Positions 44,944-54,123 of a DNA stretch of 64,000 nt are shown piece by piece. Position 1 is the stretch's first letter; the number at the start of each line of letters is the position of its first letter. Made by a program: the position numbers and the translations under genes. The notes under the pieces were generated by a model that was not told the origin of the DNA, made no database searches, and saw only the letters and a list, made by a program, of their open reading frames with translations. This DNA is from Pleionea sp. CnH1-48 (GTDB lineage: Bacteria > Pseudomonadota > Gammaproteobacteria > Enterobacterales > Kangiellaceae): NCBI RefSeq assembly GCF_024124665.1, contig NZ_JAMXSB010000004.1:124001-188000 (forward strand), given 5' to 3'.

Positions 44944-45362
44944 TATTAAAGTGATTGTCAGCGAAAGCTGTTTATACAAATATCTTTTGAGGCCTGTTTT
45001 TCCATATTGGAGTCAGTCTCTTAACTCCGATGTTGTGCAGTGAAAAGTTGTGTTTTTATCAAAGAAGATAAGCTGTACTATAAGGTAAGGGTATCTGCTG
45101 CAAATAAGGAAATCGGTATGCACGGATATGGGTGCGAAATTATTCCGTTTTGGGGTGGCACTAATACTCGACCTACTGTTTCAGAGCTGTGGGTTATCAA
45201 TTAAGCTAATCAGGGTGTTAGCTCAAATGCTTGCACCCTACGGAGCACCCTAAAGAAGACTTATGCTCTCCTTTTAGTATCAAATAAAGCTACTTTTTTA
45301 CCCTGGCTTTGCCTGTATGAGGGTTTGAAGTATAAATGAACGTCATCTACACTTAAAAGATT
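44944..45362. other. Intergenic region of about 420 bases
   Basis: No gene. A short open frame at 45118-45204 is not supported. A weak inverted repeat, AGGGTG and CACCCT (45212-45217 and 45234-45239), lies in its second half. Confidence 0.45.
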
Positions 45363-46238
45363 ATGTTCATGTTTACATTTACCCTAAAACAGAAAATTGG
45401 TTTATTTCTTTTGTCACTGGTGTCTCTCATGGCGCTTGCTCTTTTTGTGGTGAGTGAACCTATTGCTCAAGACACTGCCTATCACCACTTTGCTGATTCT
45501 ACTCAGTATTTTTCCATTCAAAATGCCCTCAATGTATTATCCAATCTTCCTTTTATTGTGATTGGTGCTAGCTTCGTTAAGCTACTTTTACGCAGGAAAA
45601 TGAGCGGACAGCCTGTTAATAATCATCATGCTTTCTTGTGGTTATTTATTGGGTGCTTCTTTGTTGGCTTAGGTTCTGCCTACTACCACTACAATCCAAA
45701 CAATATGACGTTGGTGTGGGATAGATTGCCCATGGCCATCGCTTTTATGAGCTTGTTCGTTATTGCTTTAAGTGATCATTTTGCCAGTATAAAGAGCGAA
45801 AAAATACTCTGGCCATTAATTGCCATCGGTATATTCTCTGTCGCTTATTGGTGGTACGGAGAAAGTTTGGGGCAGGGTGACTTGAGAATCTACCTGCTGG
45901 TTCAGTTTTTGCCGATGCTTATGATCCCCATTCTGTTATTATTTTTTGACAACAATGAGGGGAGCAAAAAAGCCTTTTGGGTGTTACTCGGATTATACGT
46001 TATCGCTAAGTTCTTCGAACTACTGGATGCCGAAGTCCATCATCATCTGGTTTACCTAAGTGGACACTCTATTAAACACCTGGTAGCAGCTCTGGGACTC
46101 TATTATTTTGGCAAGCTTACTCTGGTTCAGAGAAGCAATAAAAGAGAAAGTAATAAAAGACACCCTGACGATCTTCACAAGTCCTCAATCAGGAAAACAA
46201 GCAGACACCCTGGTATCCCCAAATTGTCTTCCAACTAA
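45363..46238 (+). CDS. Ceramidase-like (CREST superfamily) membrane protein with repeat-derived tail
   Basis: 291 residues with about seven transmembrane helices. The superfamily signature is visible: NLPFIVIG, GLGSAYYHYNPNN, TLVWDRLPMAI and SGHSIKHLVAALG, with the His, Asp and Ser that build the zinc site of alkaline ceramidases and adiponectin receptors. It would hydrolyse an amide or a related lipid bond in the membrane; substrate unknown. The last 30 residues, after LTLVQRSNK, are encoded by two copies of an intergenic repeat and read RHP twice, so the original end was probably near residue 262. Confidence 0.8.
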   Translation: MFMFTFTLKQKIGLFLLSLVSLMALALFVVSEPIAQDTAYHHFADSTQYFSIQNALNVLSNLPFIVIGASFVKLLLRRKMSGQPVNNHHAFLWLFIGCFFVGLGSAYYHYNPNNMTLVWDRLPMAIAFMSLFVIALSDHFASIKSEKILWPLIAIGIFSVAYWWYGESLGQGDLRIYLLVQFLPMLMIPILLLFFDNNEGSKKAFWVLLGLYVIAKFFELLDAEVHHHLVYLSGHSIKHLVAALGLYYFGKLTLVQRSNKRESNKRHPDDLHKSSIRKTSRHPGIPKLSSN

Positions 46239-46349
46239 GCAGAGAGAATCTGATGGAAAAGATAAGCAGACACCCTGGCGAGTTTATGAGTTCCTGGAAG
46301 TCCACTGTTAACTATTTCTGACTTTTAATCATTTAAAATCAAAGAGTTA
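46159..46349. repeat. Repeat cluster A (AAGCAGACACCCTG motif)
   Basis: Three copies of the core GACACCCTG on the plus strand: 46159-46167 (preceded by AAAA), 46199-46212 and 46264-46277 (both AAGCAGACACCCTG). From the third copy to 46349 the sequence forms an 86-base unit that is repeated at 46872-46957. The cores recall the REP sequences linked to REP-associated transposases. The first two copies lie inside the ceramidase-like gene. Confidence 0.75.
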
Positions 46350-46415
46350 TGTCGAGGGTTGTTAAGGCCATCGATGTGCAAAGAAAAAGTAACCATTATT
46401 CGAAAGGAGAAACTA

Positions 46416-46841
46416 ATGGGCATAGCTGTAGCCTTTATTTACATGCCAATTTATGTCATATTTTTATTCATAGCCATGTCGGTTGCGAAAGGAATTCGAA
46501 AGCGCTGGGCAAAGGAAAAAGTAACAGCGATTCAGCGATATGTTGTTGCTGGTTTTACGGTATCCGTTTTGTTGACATGGACATCGATCATGTTCGTGCC
46601 TGTTAAAAATAATGCTGACTACCTAGTTTTTTTTACATTACAACTCTCATTAACGTTAATTGCCCCATCTATTATGGGAGGATTGTTTTCTACTTTTTAT
46701 AAACGGGAAAGCAGCGAGCACCAGCAGTTTTATAATAGTGTTATGTTTGGAATTTGCTTCTCCATTGCGGCAATGCCCTGGATCGGCTTTTGTTTATTGT
46801 ATTTAAAGGAGCTTTTTTCCATGGGGTATGGTGGAGGATAA
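46416..46841 (+). CDS. Small four-helix membrane protein
   Basis: 141 residues from ATG 46416, which has an ideal AAGGAG 6-8 bases upstream; an upstream ATG at 46359 lacks one. Four transmembrane helices are apparent (starting near IAVAFIYMPIYVIF, YVVAGFTVSVLL, FFTLQLSLTLIAPS and FGICFSIAAMPW). It ends MGYGGG, and its stop codon TAA is made by the first bases of a repeat copy. Family not recognised. It is bracketed by 86-base direct repeats on both sides, like a mobile gene cassette. Confidence 0.7.
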   Translation: MGIAVAFIYMPIYVIFLFIAMSVAKGIRKRWAKEKVTAIQRYVVAGFTVSVLLTWTSIMFVPVKNNADYLVFFTLQLSLTLIAPSIMGGLFSTFYKRESSEHQQFYNSVMFGICFSIAAMPWIGFCLLYLKELFSMGYGGG

Positions 46842-46957
46842 GCAGACACCCTGGCAAAGGAAACCAAAGACAAGCAGACACCCTGACCAATTTATGAATT
46901 GTTGAAGGTCTGTTTTTAATTATTTTCGAGTTTTTGTCGAATTAAATTAAAGAGTTA
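46840..46957. repeat. Repeat cluster B, second copy of the 86-base unit
   Basis: Two more cores at 46840-46853 and 46872-46885. The unit 46872-46957 aligns to 46264-46349 over all 86 bases without gaps at about 73% identity by hand count, both ending AAAGAGTTA. An inverted partial core, GGTGTCTGC, lies at 46967-46975. Confidence 0.75.
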
Positions 46958-47230
46958 CTTTATTTTGGTGTCTGCGGTTTCGTATTGGTTTACATTGTTA
47001 GGATCTTTGGCTTCTAGCGTACGCCAGGCAACAACATCGTTAGAGGAGTAGTACTTCATGTCACCAGAAGGGTGGCGTTTATGAGTTCCAATAAATTGTT
47101 GATGGGTGTCCATCTCTCCTATCAGGCAGACAGTAACGTGCTCAATGATAACCACAAATTCGATTTGGGCACCGATTTTGGGCAATGTCGGAAATGCAGC
47201 ATATCGTTCGTTTTTAGAAATCCAGTTCAT
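46955..47230 (-). CDS. Small protein, DUF551-like
   Basis: 91 residues from ATG 47230, with AAGGA upstream. The pattern WISKNERYAAFPTLPKIGAQI near the start and YYSSNDVVAWRTLEA near the end fits DUF551, a small domain common in phages and mobile elements (WI....LP..G...V and V..W..L). No signal peptide. Its 3' end runs into the inverted repeat core. Next to repeat cluster B, so possibly carried by the same mobile region. Moderate confidence in the family. Confidence 0.55.
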   Translation of the reverse strand: MNWISKNERYAAFPTLPKIGAQIEFVVIIEHVTVCLIGEMDTHQQFIGTHKRHPSGDMKYYSSNDVVAWRTLEAKDPNNVNQYETADTKIK

Positions 47231-47262
47231 TATTTTGATTCCTTAATGTGCGAATGTTATGG

Positions 47263-47805
47263 CTAAAAAAGCTCCAGTTCACCTTCTCCAGCAGAAGTGT
47301 CCTGAGTATCTTCCAGATCAAATCGAAGCTCGTCTGTAAGAAACTCAATCCCCAGATAAGTGTTAACGTATTCCTGATCAATTTTAAAACTGTACTGAGT
47401 CAGCTTATTCTTATCAGCCAGTACTTCTTGAAGATTGCTGTCAAAATAGGTGTCAGGTAAGCCGAGGTCGAGCCGACAGTTATGATTAAGTAGTTTGTTT
47501 TTGAGGCGCCCTATGGTTTGGTTTGAAAACTCTCCTAGCCAGTCTTCAAGCTCACTCTCGTCAACGTTTATAATTTCATCTTGCATGGGATAAGTAAGGG
47601 ATAAAACACTCATCGGAATAACCAAAAGTGCCAGAATTTCAAAGTCTTGGCTTCCCGCATCAATGACGGCAATGGGCGCTGAATTAAGTCCATCGACATC
47701 CGATTGATCGCATAGCACGGCGCTAGAACCGTGGGCTTCAAATACTTCGATGCAGACGGTTTGAAACAGCGAATTTATATGTGTGTGTACAGTATCTCTG
47801 TCCAT
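47263..47805 (-). CDS. CheX-like phosphatase domain protein
   Basis: 180 residues from ATG 47805; a TTG at 47901 would extend it. WLGEFSNQTIGRLKNKLL has the E..N...G pattern of the CheX/CheC/FliY phosphatases, where Glu and Asn dephosphorylate CheY-type receivers, and it is followed by the LGLPDTYF segment typical of CheX. No flagellar or chemotaxis genes are nearby; the closest receivers are in the TPR-kinase cluster 4 kb away. The C-terminus is acidic. Confidence 0.72.
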   Translation of the reverse strand: MDRDTVHTHINSLFQTVCIEVFEAHGSSAVLCDQSDVDGLNSAPIAVIDAGSQDFEILALLVIPMSVLSLTYPMQDEIINVDESELEDWLGEFSNQTIGRLKNKLLNHNCRLDLGLPDTYFDSNLQEVLADKNKLTQYSFKIDQEYVNTYLGIEFLTDELRFDLEDTQDTSAGEGELELF

Positions 47806-47989
47806 AGTGATAAATAGCTTGTGTATTTCCGATAGAGATATTTTTATTGTAGTCGAGGGATTAGAAAAGCCAAAGTTTTTTGCCTGACATGCAGAAGCCA
47901 ATCGGTGCTAAAGCACGGCTAAGCAAACCAGGAGTGGATTTATCGGCTACTATTTATAGAGTGACCAATAATATCAGTATCTTAAATTT

Positions 47990-50900
47990 ATGCGCCCATT
48001 GGCTCTTGGCTGGTTGTGGATCCTTGCTTGCTCAGTCATTTGTTCTGTTTTTTCTCTCCCTGCTGTGTCTAGCGGCGCGGGTCGGCCATCTTTGCCATTT
48101 TTTCACCTGACTGATGAAGATGGATTGATTTCTAACGAAGTGATTCGAATTTTGCGCGATCGGCGCGGATTTATGTGGTTTGGGACCGTTCGAGGCTTAA
48201 GTCGTTATGATGGTTATCAGTTTGTTAACTTTCGCCACTCAAAAAAAGAGGGAAGTATTTCGGATAATAAAATCTGGGCACTTTATGAAGACGAAAATGG
48301 AATTCTATGGATAGGTACCGAGTCTGGCGGACTTAATCGTTATGATCCCAAGACACAAAAATTCACCGTCTATCAGCATGAACCCAACAATGCTTCTAGT
48401 TTGAGCCACAATTATGTCCGAGAGATTCATACTGCAGGTAATGGCCTGTTATGGATTGGCACTTCCGGCGGTGGCGTGAATCTTTTTGATCCAAAGAGTG
48501 GACATTTTCAGCGGTTTCGCCATCAACCTAACAACATCAATTCGTTAACCGATGATCATGTGAGAGCGTTACAACCGGACGAAAAAGGTGGACTGTGGAT
48601 AGGGACTCGACTGAGTGGGTTGAATTATCTGAGCCCCGATCGACAAACGGTTGTTCATCATAAGGCGGTTGCTGGCGGTCTGTCATCCAATATGGTGCAA
48701 AGCCTACATCTATCATCAAAGTTTCTCTATGTCGGTACCTGGGATGGAGGTCTAAATCGTTTGCACCGAGAAACTGGTGAATGGTCTCATTTGGGATCTG
48801 ATAATCAAAGTGCTAGCGATATTGGCAAAAGTGCTGTTATTAGCATTGTAAAAGGTAAAGAGCAGGGACTCTGGTTGGGCACTGTGAATGATGGTTTATA
48901 TCATTATGACGAAAACTCTGGTCGATTTACTCAGCGCGCCCACAGTTTATCCGATAAATACAGTGTGGCAGATGGCGCTTTGTTTGGTTTGTATTGCGAT
49001 GACACAGGTATTCTATGGTTAGGCTCCTGGGGTAAGGGGGTGAGTTACACCGATCCCAGCGCTCGACGCTTTAAAGTTTATCAGCATCTTGGCGAAGGAA
49101 AAAATAGTTTAACTAAAGGTCCGGTGGAAGGTGTGGTAGTTGATCATGAAGGGACACTATGGGTTGGTACCGAAGGCGGCGGCATCAATGTGGTACGTCG
49201 TGGTGAGTCCCACTTTGAAGTACTGAGACATCAACCTGAAGATGACCATAGTTTAAGCAATGATGATATCGAGTTGTTATATCTAGATCCTATTGATAAA
49301 CATTCGATCTGGGTTGGAACACGTTTTGGTGGTTTGAACCAACTGGATATAAGAAGTCGAACCTTCAAACGTTGGCAGCAACCCGATGAAGCCCCGTTTT
49401 CTTTAAACACTAAAGATGTGCGTGCTGTATTGAGAACATCGAAGGAGCGGCTGTGGGTAGGGACCACAAATGGCTTGTATCTAATAAATTTGACCACGAA
49501 GGAATTAAAAGAATATTTGCGTGGCCCCGAGGGGTCGGGCCGTCTTAGTTATGACAGTGTTTATGCCCTCTATGAGGACTCGGCTGGAACCTTATGGATT
49601 GGCACCAATGGTGGCGGACTCAATCGTTATCATCCACAAACCGATTCTTTTACGGCGTATAGCAACGATCCGCAACGAGCTGATTCTTTAAGTCATAATT
49701 TTGTCTGGAGTATTTTTGAGGATAAGCAACAACAACTGTGGGTGACCACTGAGCGCGGTCTGGATCGTATGCTAAAAGACACGGGCCCCGCATCAACATC
49801 ATTTCGTCACTATGGTGATGAGCGTTGGCCTTCGGTAGAAGTGGATCAAGAAGGGATGTTTTGGCTTGCAGGTCACCGAGGCATTCATCGTTTTAACCCA
49901 CAAACCGAAACCTTACGTTTTTTGAGCTTGAATGATGGGGTGCTAAAAAATCATAACTATCCTGGCAGTTTTCAAACAAACGAGGGCGAACTTTATTTTG
50001 GTGGTGCGGATGGACTGACTCAGTTTTATCCTGACGATATTCGATTCAACAAGCATCCATCCCCGGTCGAATTAACGGCATTACGTTTGTTTAATCGAGC
50101 GCCGGGTTTGCCTACTGGCACCGTGTTGCTTAATCAGGCGCTCGAGAATCAACAGCCTTTTGTATTGCCTTATACCGAATCTATGTTTGTATTGGAGTTT
50201 TCTGCCATGGATTATTTGATTCGTGGCAAGATCCAGTATCAATATCAACTTGAAGGTTTCGATAAGCTGTGGGTGACGTCCGATGATTACCGTCTGACCT
50301 ACACCAATCTGGATCCTGGTGATTATCTACTGAAGATACGTAAGCGATTGAGCAATGGCCAATGGTCAGAGCCCAGTGAATTGCCCATTATTGTTGAAGC
50401 TGCACCCTGGCAAACCGGTTGGGCGTATTTGCTGTACACTTTGTTTATTTGCGGTTTCTCGTATTCGATTTTTAAGTTTCAACAACGCAAGATGGCTTTG
50501 GCTGCATTTAAATCCATGAGTTTGAGAGATCCGCTGACTAATTTACATAATCGATATTTTATCGAGCAGTCCATTGATAAGGAAATCGCACGTTCTGTCA
50601 GACGCTATCAGTCGCGAGTGTCAGAGGGAGCCGATATCGTTCTGTATATGATCGATCTCGATCACTTTAAAACGGTGAATGATAATTATGGTCATCAGGC
50701 TGGTGACGATGTCTTGCTGCAAATGAAGTTGATTTTGGAGCGAGTGTTTCGACGCTCTGATTATCTGGTTCGGTGGGGTGGCGAAGAGTTTCTGGTGGTT
50801 GCTCGGTCACTGTCACGAGACTTTGCCAGTCAATTAGCAGAGCGATTAAGAAGTGAAGTAGAAACCTTCGACTTTCAGTTATCCGATGGCAATAGTCTGC

Positions 50901-51190
50901 GCTGCACTTGCTCAATAGGTTATGCGGCGTTTCCTCTCATCAAAGAAAGCCCCGAATGGCTTAACTGGCTACAAACGCTCGAAGTGGCTGATCATTGTCT
51001 TTATGCGGCAAAACAGAGTCAGCGTAATGCCTGGGTTGGATTTATGTCCATCGGCCATGAAATGGCAGAGAGCGAGCTGGCCGAACTGAAGCAGAATACA
51101 TCAGACTGGTTGGCAAAAGGTGTTCTCGAAATGGATACATCGATTAAAAAGCCACTGATTTGGCAAAGCCATGAACGTGAAGATATCTGA
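47990..51190 (+). CDS. Two-component-propeller diguanylate cyclase
   Basis: 1066 residues. A signal peptide is followed by a periplasmic beta-propeller of about 12 Reg_prop repeats (residues 35-660; repeats such as LYEDENGILWIGTESGGLNRY), then a Y_Y_Y domain (LEFSAMDYLIRGKIQYQYQLEGFD, to about 810). One transmembrane helix near 820-840 leads to a cytoplasmic GGDEF domain with GGEEF at 930-934 and an RRSD inhibitory site five residues before. It should make cyclic di-GMP on sensing a periplasmic ligand, perhaps a polysaccharide as in the Bacteroides-type hybrid sensors. No EAL domain. Confidence 0.94.
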   Translation: MRPLALGWLWILACSVICSVFSLPAVSSGAGRPSLPFFHLTDEDGLISNEVIRILRDRRGFMWFGTVRGLSRYDGYQFVNFRHSKKEGSISDNKIWALYEDENGILWIGTESGGLNRYDPKTQKFTVYQHEPNNASSLSHNYVREIHTAGNGLLWIGTSGGGVNLFDPKSGHFQRFRHQPNNINSLTDDHVRALQPDEKGGLWIGTRLSGLNYLSPDRQTVVHHKAVAGGLSSNMVQSLHLSSKFLYVGTWDGGLNRLHRETGEWSHLGSDNQSASDIGKSAVISIVKGKEQGLWLGTVNDGLYHYDENSGRFTQRAHSLSDKYSVADGALFGLYCDDTGILWLGSWGKGVSYTDPSARRFKVYQHLGEGKNSLTKGPVEGVVVDHEGTLWVGTEGGGINVVRRGESHFEVLRHQPEDDHSLSNDDIELLYLDPIDKHSIWVGTRFGGLNQLDIRSRTFKRWQQPDEAPFSLNTKDVRAVLRTSKERLWVGTTNGLYLINLTTKELKEYLRGPEGSGRLSYDSVYALYEDSAGTLWIGTNGGGLNRYHPQTDSFTAYSNDPQRADSLSHNFVWSIFEDKQQQLWVTTERGLDRMLKDTGPASTSFRHYGDERWPSVEVDQEGMFWLAGHRGIHRFNPQTETLRFLSLNDGVLKNHNYPGSFQTNEGELYFGGADGLTQFYPDDIRFNKHPSPVELTALRLFNRAPGLPTGTVLLNQALENQQPFVLPYTESMFVLEFSAMDYLIRGKIQYQYQLEGFDKLWVTSDDYRLTYTNLDPGDYLLKIRKRLSNGQWSEPSELPIIVEAAPWQTGWAYLLYTLFICGFSYSIFKFQQRKMALAAFKSMSLRDPLTNLHNRYFIEQSIDKEIARSVRRYQSRVSEGADIVLYMIDLDHFKTVNDNYGHQAGDDVLLQMKLILERVFRRSDYLVRWGGEEFLVVARSLSRDFASQLAERLRSEVETFDFQLSDGNSLRCTCSIGYAAFPLIKESPEWLNWLQTLEVADHCLYAAKQSQRNAWVGFMSIGHEMAESELAELKQNTSDWLAKGVLEMDTSIKKPLIWQSHEREDI

Positions 51191-51280
51191 CTAGCCCATG
51201 TTTGCTGTTAGCCGTTGTTACCTTGCTGTTACCTAAGCCTTGATACAGTGCCTCCATCATTTACTGATTGGAGGCATTTT

Positions 51281-52981
51281 ATGATGCGTATTCTTGTTTT
51301 AGCATTCATGGTGTTAGTGCTGTTATCCGGCTGCAATAGCAGTGGGCAAACCACGGTTGTTCCACAACCGGGCAATAAAGCGGACCTGGCTTTTATCAAC
51401 GCCAGAGTTTATACCCTTGATTCAAACTTTCCCTGGGCCGAAGCTCTACTGGTCAAAAATAATCAGATCTTGTTTGTTGGTGATAAAACCGCAGCCGAGA
51501 CGCATATCGGTGCCAGTACGCGTATTATTGATTTGCAGGGCAAGATGTTGATGCCGGGCATTCACGACACTCATTTACATCCTTTGGAAGCAGGTTCTGC
51601 GCGTGTCTCTTGTCACTTAGACAGCGAACAGACTCTCTCGCAGATGCTGTCGATCATTGAAGGTTGTGTACAAGATTCGGCAGGGCAAGACTGGCTACTG
51701 GGATGGGGACATGCATTAGAAACCTTGCTCAACGGTCAGCAGACACCCCGTGCATTACTGGACCAAATTGCCAATGATCGTCCCATTGCCATTATGGAAG
51801 CCACCTCTCACTCGGTATGGGTTAACAGCAAAGCGCTGGAGCGTGCGGGTATTACTGATTCAACACCTCATCCGGTGGGTGGAGCGATTCTAAAAGACAG
51901 TCAGGGAAAACCTAATGGTGTTTTGTTAGATAGTGCTGGTGATCAGGTGTTTGAGCTGGCGAACGCACCCACCGACGCTAATATGCGAGATAACTATATA
52001 GGACTGCAGTATGGTTTGGAGCAGGTTGCCAAAAATGGCATTACCTCAATTGTTGATGCGCGAATTTACTGGCAGCGCGGCTACCTTGAAACCTGGCAAC
52101 GAATGGCAAGAGAAGGCAAGTTAACAGCGCGAGCGCAATTAAGTTTGTGGGCTTATCCTTCACTGGATGACAACGACCAGTTAGAGCGTCTTAAGTCGAT
52201 GTATCACTCTGATCCCTCGAGCCTGTTACAGGTGAACAAAATCAAGCTTTATAGCGATGGCATCATCCATAACACAACCGCGGCCTTGCATGCTCCCTAC
52301 ACGCAGAGCTTTCCAGAAGTTGGCGACCGTGGCCTAAACTACTTTACCAAAGAGCGTTTAACCCGTTATGTGACAGAACTGGAGCGCGTCGGTTTTGATA
52401 TGCACATTCATGCCATTGGTGATCGCGGGGTAACCGAGTCACTGGATGCTATTGAAGCTGCAAAAGGGGTTAACAACCTGCAACAACGTCGTCATCGACT
52501 CACTCATATCGAGCTGGTTAGTGAACAAGACAAACCACGATTTGCTCAGTTGGGTGTGATTGCTGATTTTCAACTGGCTGGAGATTTCACCAAGCCTGAG
52601 AATCACCATTGGAGTGAAGCGCTAGTTGGGGAACGTGCACATAAGATGCTCCCTGTTAAAGACATTCTTGATACGGGGGCGGTAGTAACACTGAGTAGCG
52701 ATTGGGATGTGAGCAGTTTGTCGCCATTTATCGGTATGCAAAATGCGCTCACTCGCGGAGCACAGAGCTTCCCGGATCGTCATTCGGTGATTAAGGCCTA
52801 CACTTTAAATGGCGCTTACTCGATGCAGCAGGAGCAATACACGGGGTCGTTAGAAGTTGGAAAATGGGCTGATCTAATCGTAGTTGATAGAAACCTGTTG
52901 ACGGCGGACGTGAATACCATCGGCGCGACTCGAGTGTTATTGACCATGGTGAATGGAAAAATAGTATACAATCAACTTTAA
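51281..52981 (+). CDS. Amidohydrolase lipoprotein (YtcJ type)
   Basis: 566 residues from ATG 51281, which has GGAGG 7 bases upstream; an ATG 22 codons earlier is not supported. The lipoprotein signal ends LLSGC. The amidohydrolase-3 domain has the metal motif HDTHLHP, HIHAIGDRG, THIELVS and LSSDWDVS, with the final beta-sandwich part (GKWADLIVVD). Relatives are metal-dependent amidohydrolases of varied substrates. It is anchored outside the cytoplasm. Followed at 17 bases by the deiminase gene. Confidence 0.9.
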   Translation: MMRILVLAFMVLVLLSGCNSSGQTTVVPQPGNKADLAFINARVYTLDSNFPWAEALLVKNNQILFVGDKTAAETHIGASTRIIDLQGKMLMPGIHDTHLHPLEAGSARVSCHLDSEQTLSQMLSIIEGCVQDSAGQDWLLGWGHALETLLNGQQTPRALLDQIANDRPIAIMEATSHSVWVNSKALERAGITDSTPHPVGGAILKDSQGKPNGVLLDSAGDQVFELANAPTDANMRDNYIGLQYGLEQVAKNGITSIVDARIYWQRGYLETWQRMAREGKLTARAQLSLWAYPSLDDNDQLERLKSMYHSDPSSLLQVNKIKLYSDGIIHNTTAALHAPYTQSFPEVGDRGLNYFTKERLTRYVTELERVGFDMHIHAIGDRGVTESLDAIEAAKGVNNLQQRRHRLTHIELVSEQDKPRFAQLGVIADFQLAGDFTKPENHHWSEALVGERAHKMLPVKDILDTGAVVTLSSDWDVSSLSPFIGMQNALTRGAQSFPDRHSVIKAYTLNGAYSMQQEQYTGSLEVGKWADLIVVDRNLLTADVNTIGATRVLLTMVNGKIVYNQL

Positions 52982-52998
52982 GTTGAGAGGGCAACTAC

Positions 52999-54123
52999 AT
53001 GATATCAAGACGAAAGTTAATTCAGATGGGTGCTTTGCTTTCGAGTCATTCTTTATGGGCTGGTGCAGCTACGGCGAGACCTGAGGTCGATTGGTATATG
53101 CCTGATGAGTCTGCACCTCATGAATGTACCTGGATGGCTTTTGGCGCTAGCCAAAGGATCTGGGGCAAACGATTGTTACCTACGGTAAGGCGTGATCTGG
53201 CAACGCTGGCATCCACCATCGCTGAGTTTGAGCCCGTTCGTATGCTGGTGCGTCCTGCTGAAATGACCTTGGCACGCAGTATGGTGTCGAACAAGGTCGA
53301 GTTGATTCCTTTTATGATTAACGACCTGTGGATGCGTGATACTGGGCCGACCTTTGTTTTATCTGATGCGGGTGGCCTAAAAGCCGCTGCGGATCTTAAT
53401 TTCAATGGCTGGGGAGAGAAGCAAGCCTACCAGCACGATGCCAAGGTTGCTGCGCAGATTGCTTCTTTATCTGAGGTTGAGCGTCTTACAACCTCTTTGG
53501 TGCTGGAGGGAGGTTGCATTGAAGTGGATGGTGAAGGAACGGCCATCATCACCGAAAGTTGCGTGTTGAATAAAAATCGTAATCCAGGTGTCTCCAAAGC
53601 TGAGTTTGAAGCGCGACTGATGCCCTTGTTGGGTCTGGATAAGATCATCTGGTTGCCAGGCATGCGCGGGCGCGATATTACCGATGGCCACACGGATTTC
53701 TATGCGCGCTTTGTGCGACCGGGTGTGGTAGCGGCTGGATATGATCCAGACCCAGAGTCTTACGACCATGAGGTGACTCTCGAACATCTGGATATTCTGC
53801 GCAATGCCACCGATGCCGAAGGACATAAGCTGAAAGTTGAAGTGTTAACGGCACCAGAAGATCTGCGTGGTGATCCCGATGAAGACTTCGCTGCGGGTTA
53901 CATTGGTTACTATGTTTGTAACGGCGCTGTGTTCATGCAAAACTTTGGCGATAAACGGGCCGATGCAAAAGTAAAAGAGCAATTGCAACGGCTTTTCCCT
54001 AAACGAGAGATTGTGTCATTGAATATGGACGGTATTGCCGCCGGTGGTGGAAGTATTCATTGTGCCACTCAGCAAGAACCTCTGGTGGAGCCCAAGAAAC
54101 ACGATGCTGCTGTTATTGGTTGA
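52999..54123 (+). CDS. Tat-exported agmatine/peptidylarginine deiminase family protein
   Basis: 374 residues. The N-terminus SRRKLIQMGALL is a twin-arginine signal. The PAD_porph/agmatine deiminase fold is clear: NDLWMRDTGPTFV, LEGGCIEVDG, DGHTDFYARF (Asp-His) and the catalytic Cys in GGGSIHCATQQEP. It would turn a guanidino group into a ureido group with release of ammonia in the periplasm. The usual agmatine deiminase is cytoplasmic, so the exported form is notable. It overlaps the response regulator start by 20 bases. Confidence 0.9.
   Translation: MISRRKLIQMGALLSSHSLWAGAATARPEVDWYMPDESAPHECTWMAFGASQRIWGKRLLPTVRRDLATLASTIAEFEPVRMLVRPAEMTLARSMVSNKVELIPFMINDLWMRDTGPTFVLSDAGGLKAAADLNFNGWGEKQAYQHDAKVAAQIASLSEVERLTTSLVLEGGCIEVDGEGTAIITESCVLNKNRNPGVSKAEFEARLMPLLGLDKIIWLPGMRGRDITDGHTDFYARFVRPGVVAAGYDPDPESYDHEVTLEHLDILRNATDAEGHKLKVEVLTAPEDLRGDPDEDFAAGYIGYYVCNGAVFMQNFGDKRADAKVKEQLQRLFPKREIVSLNMDGIAAGGGSIHCATQQEPLVEPKKHDAAVIG

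Noticed and set aside
45118-45204. Short open frame of 28 codons
   Set aside because: No ribosome site and no similarity that I recognise.
45212-45239. AGGGTG/CACCCT hairpin
   Set aside because: A 6-bp stem with a 16-base loop and no T-run; too weak to call a terminator.
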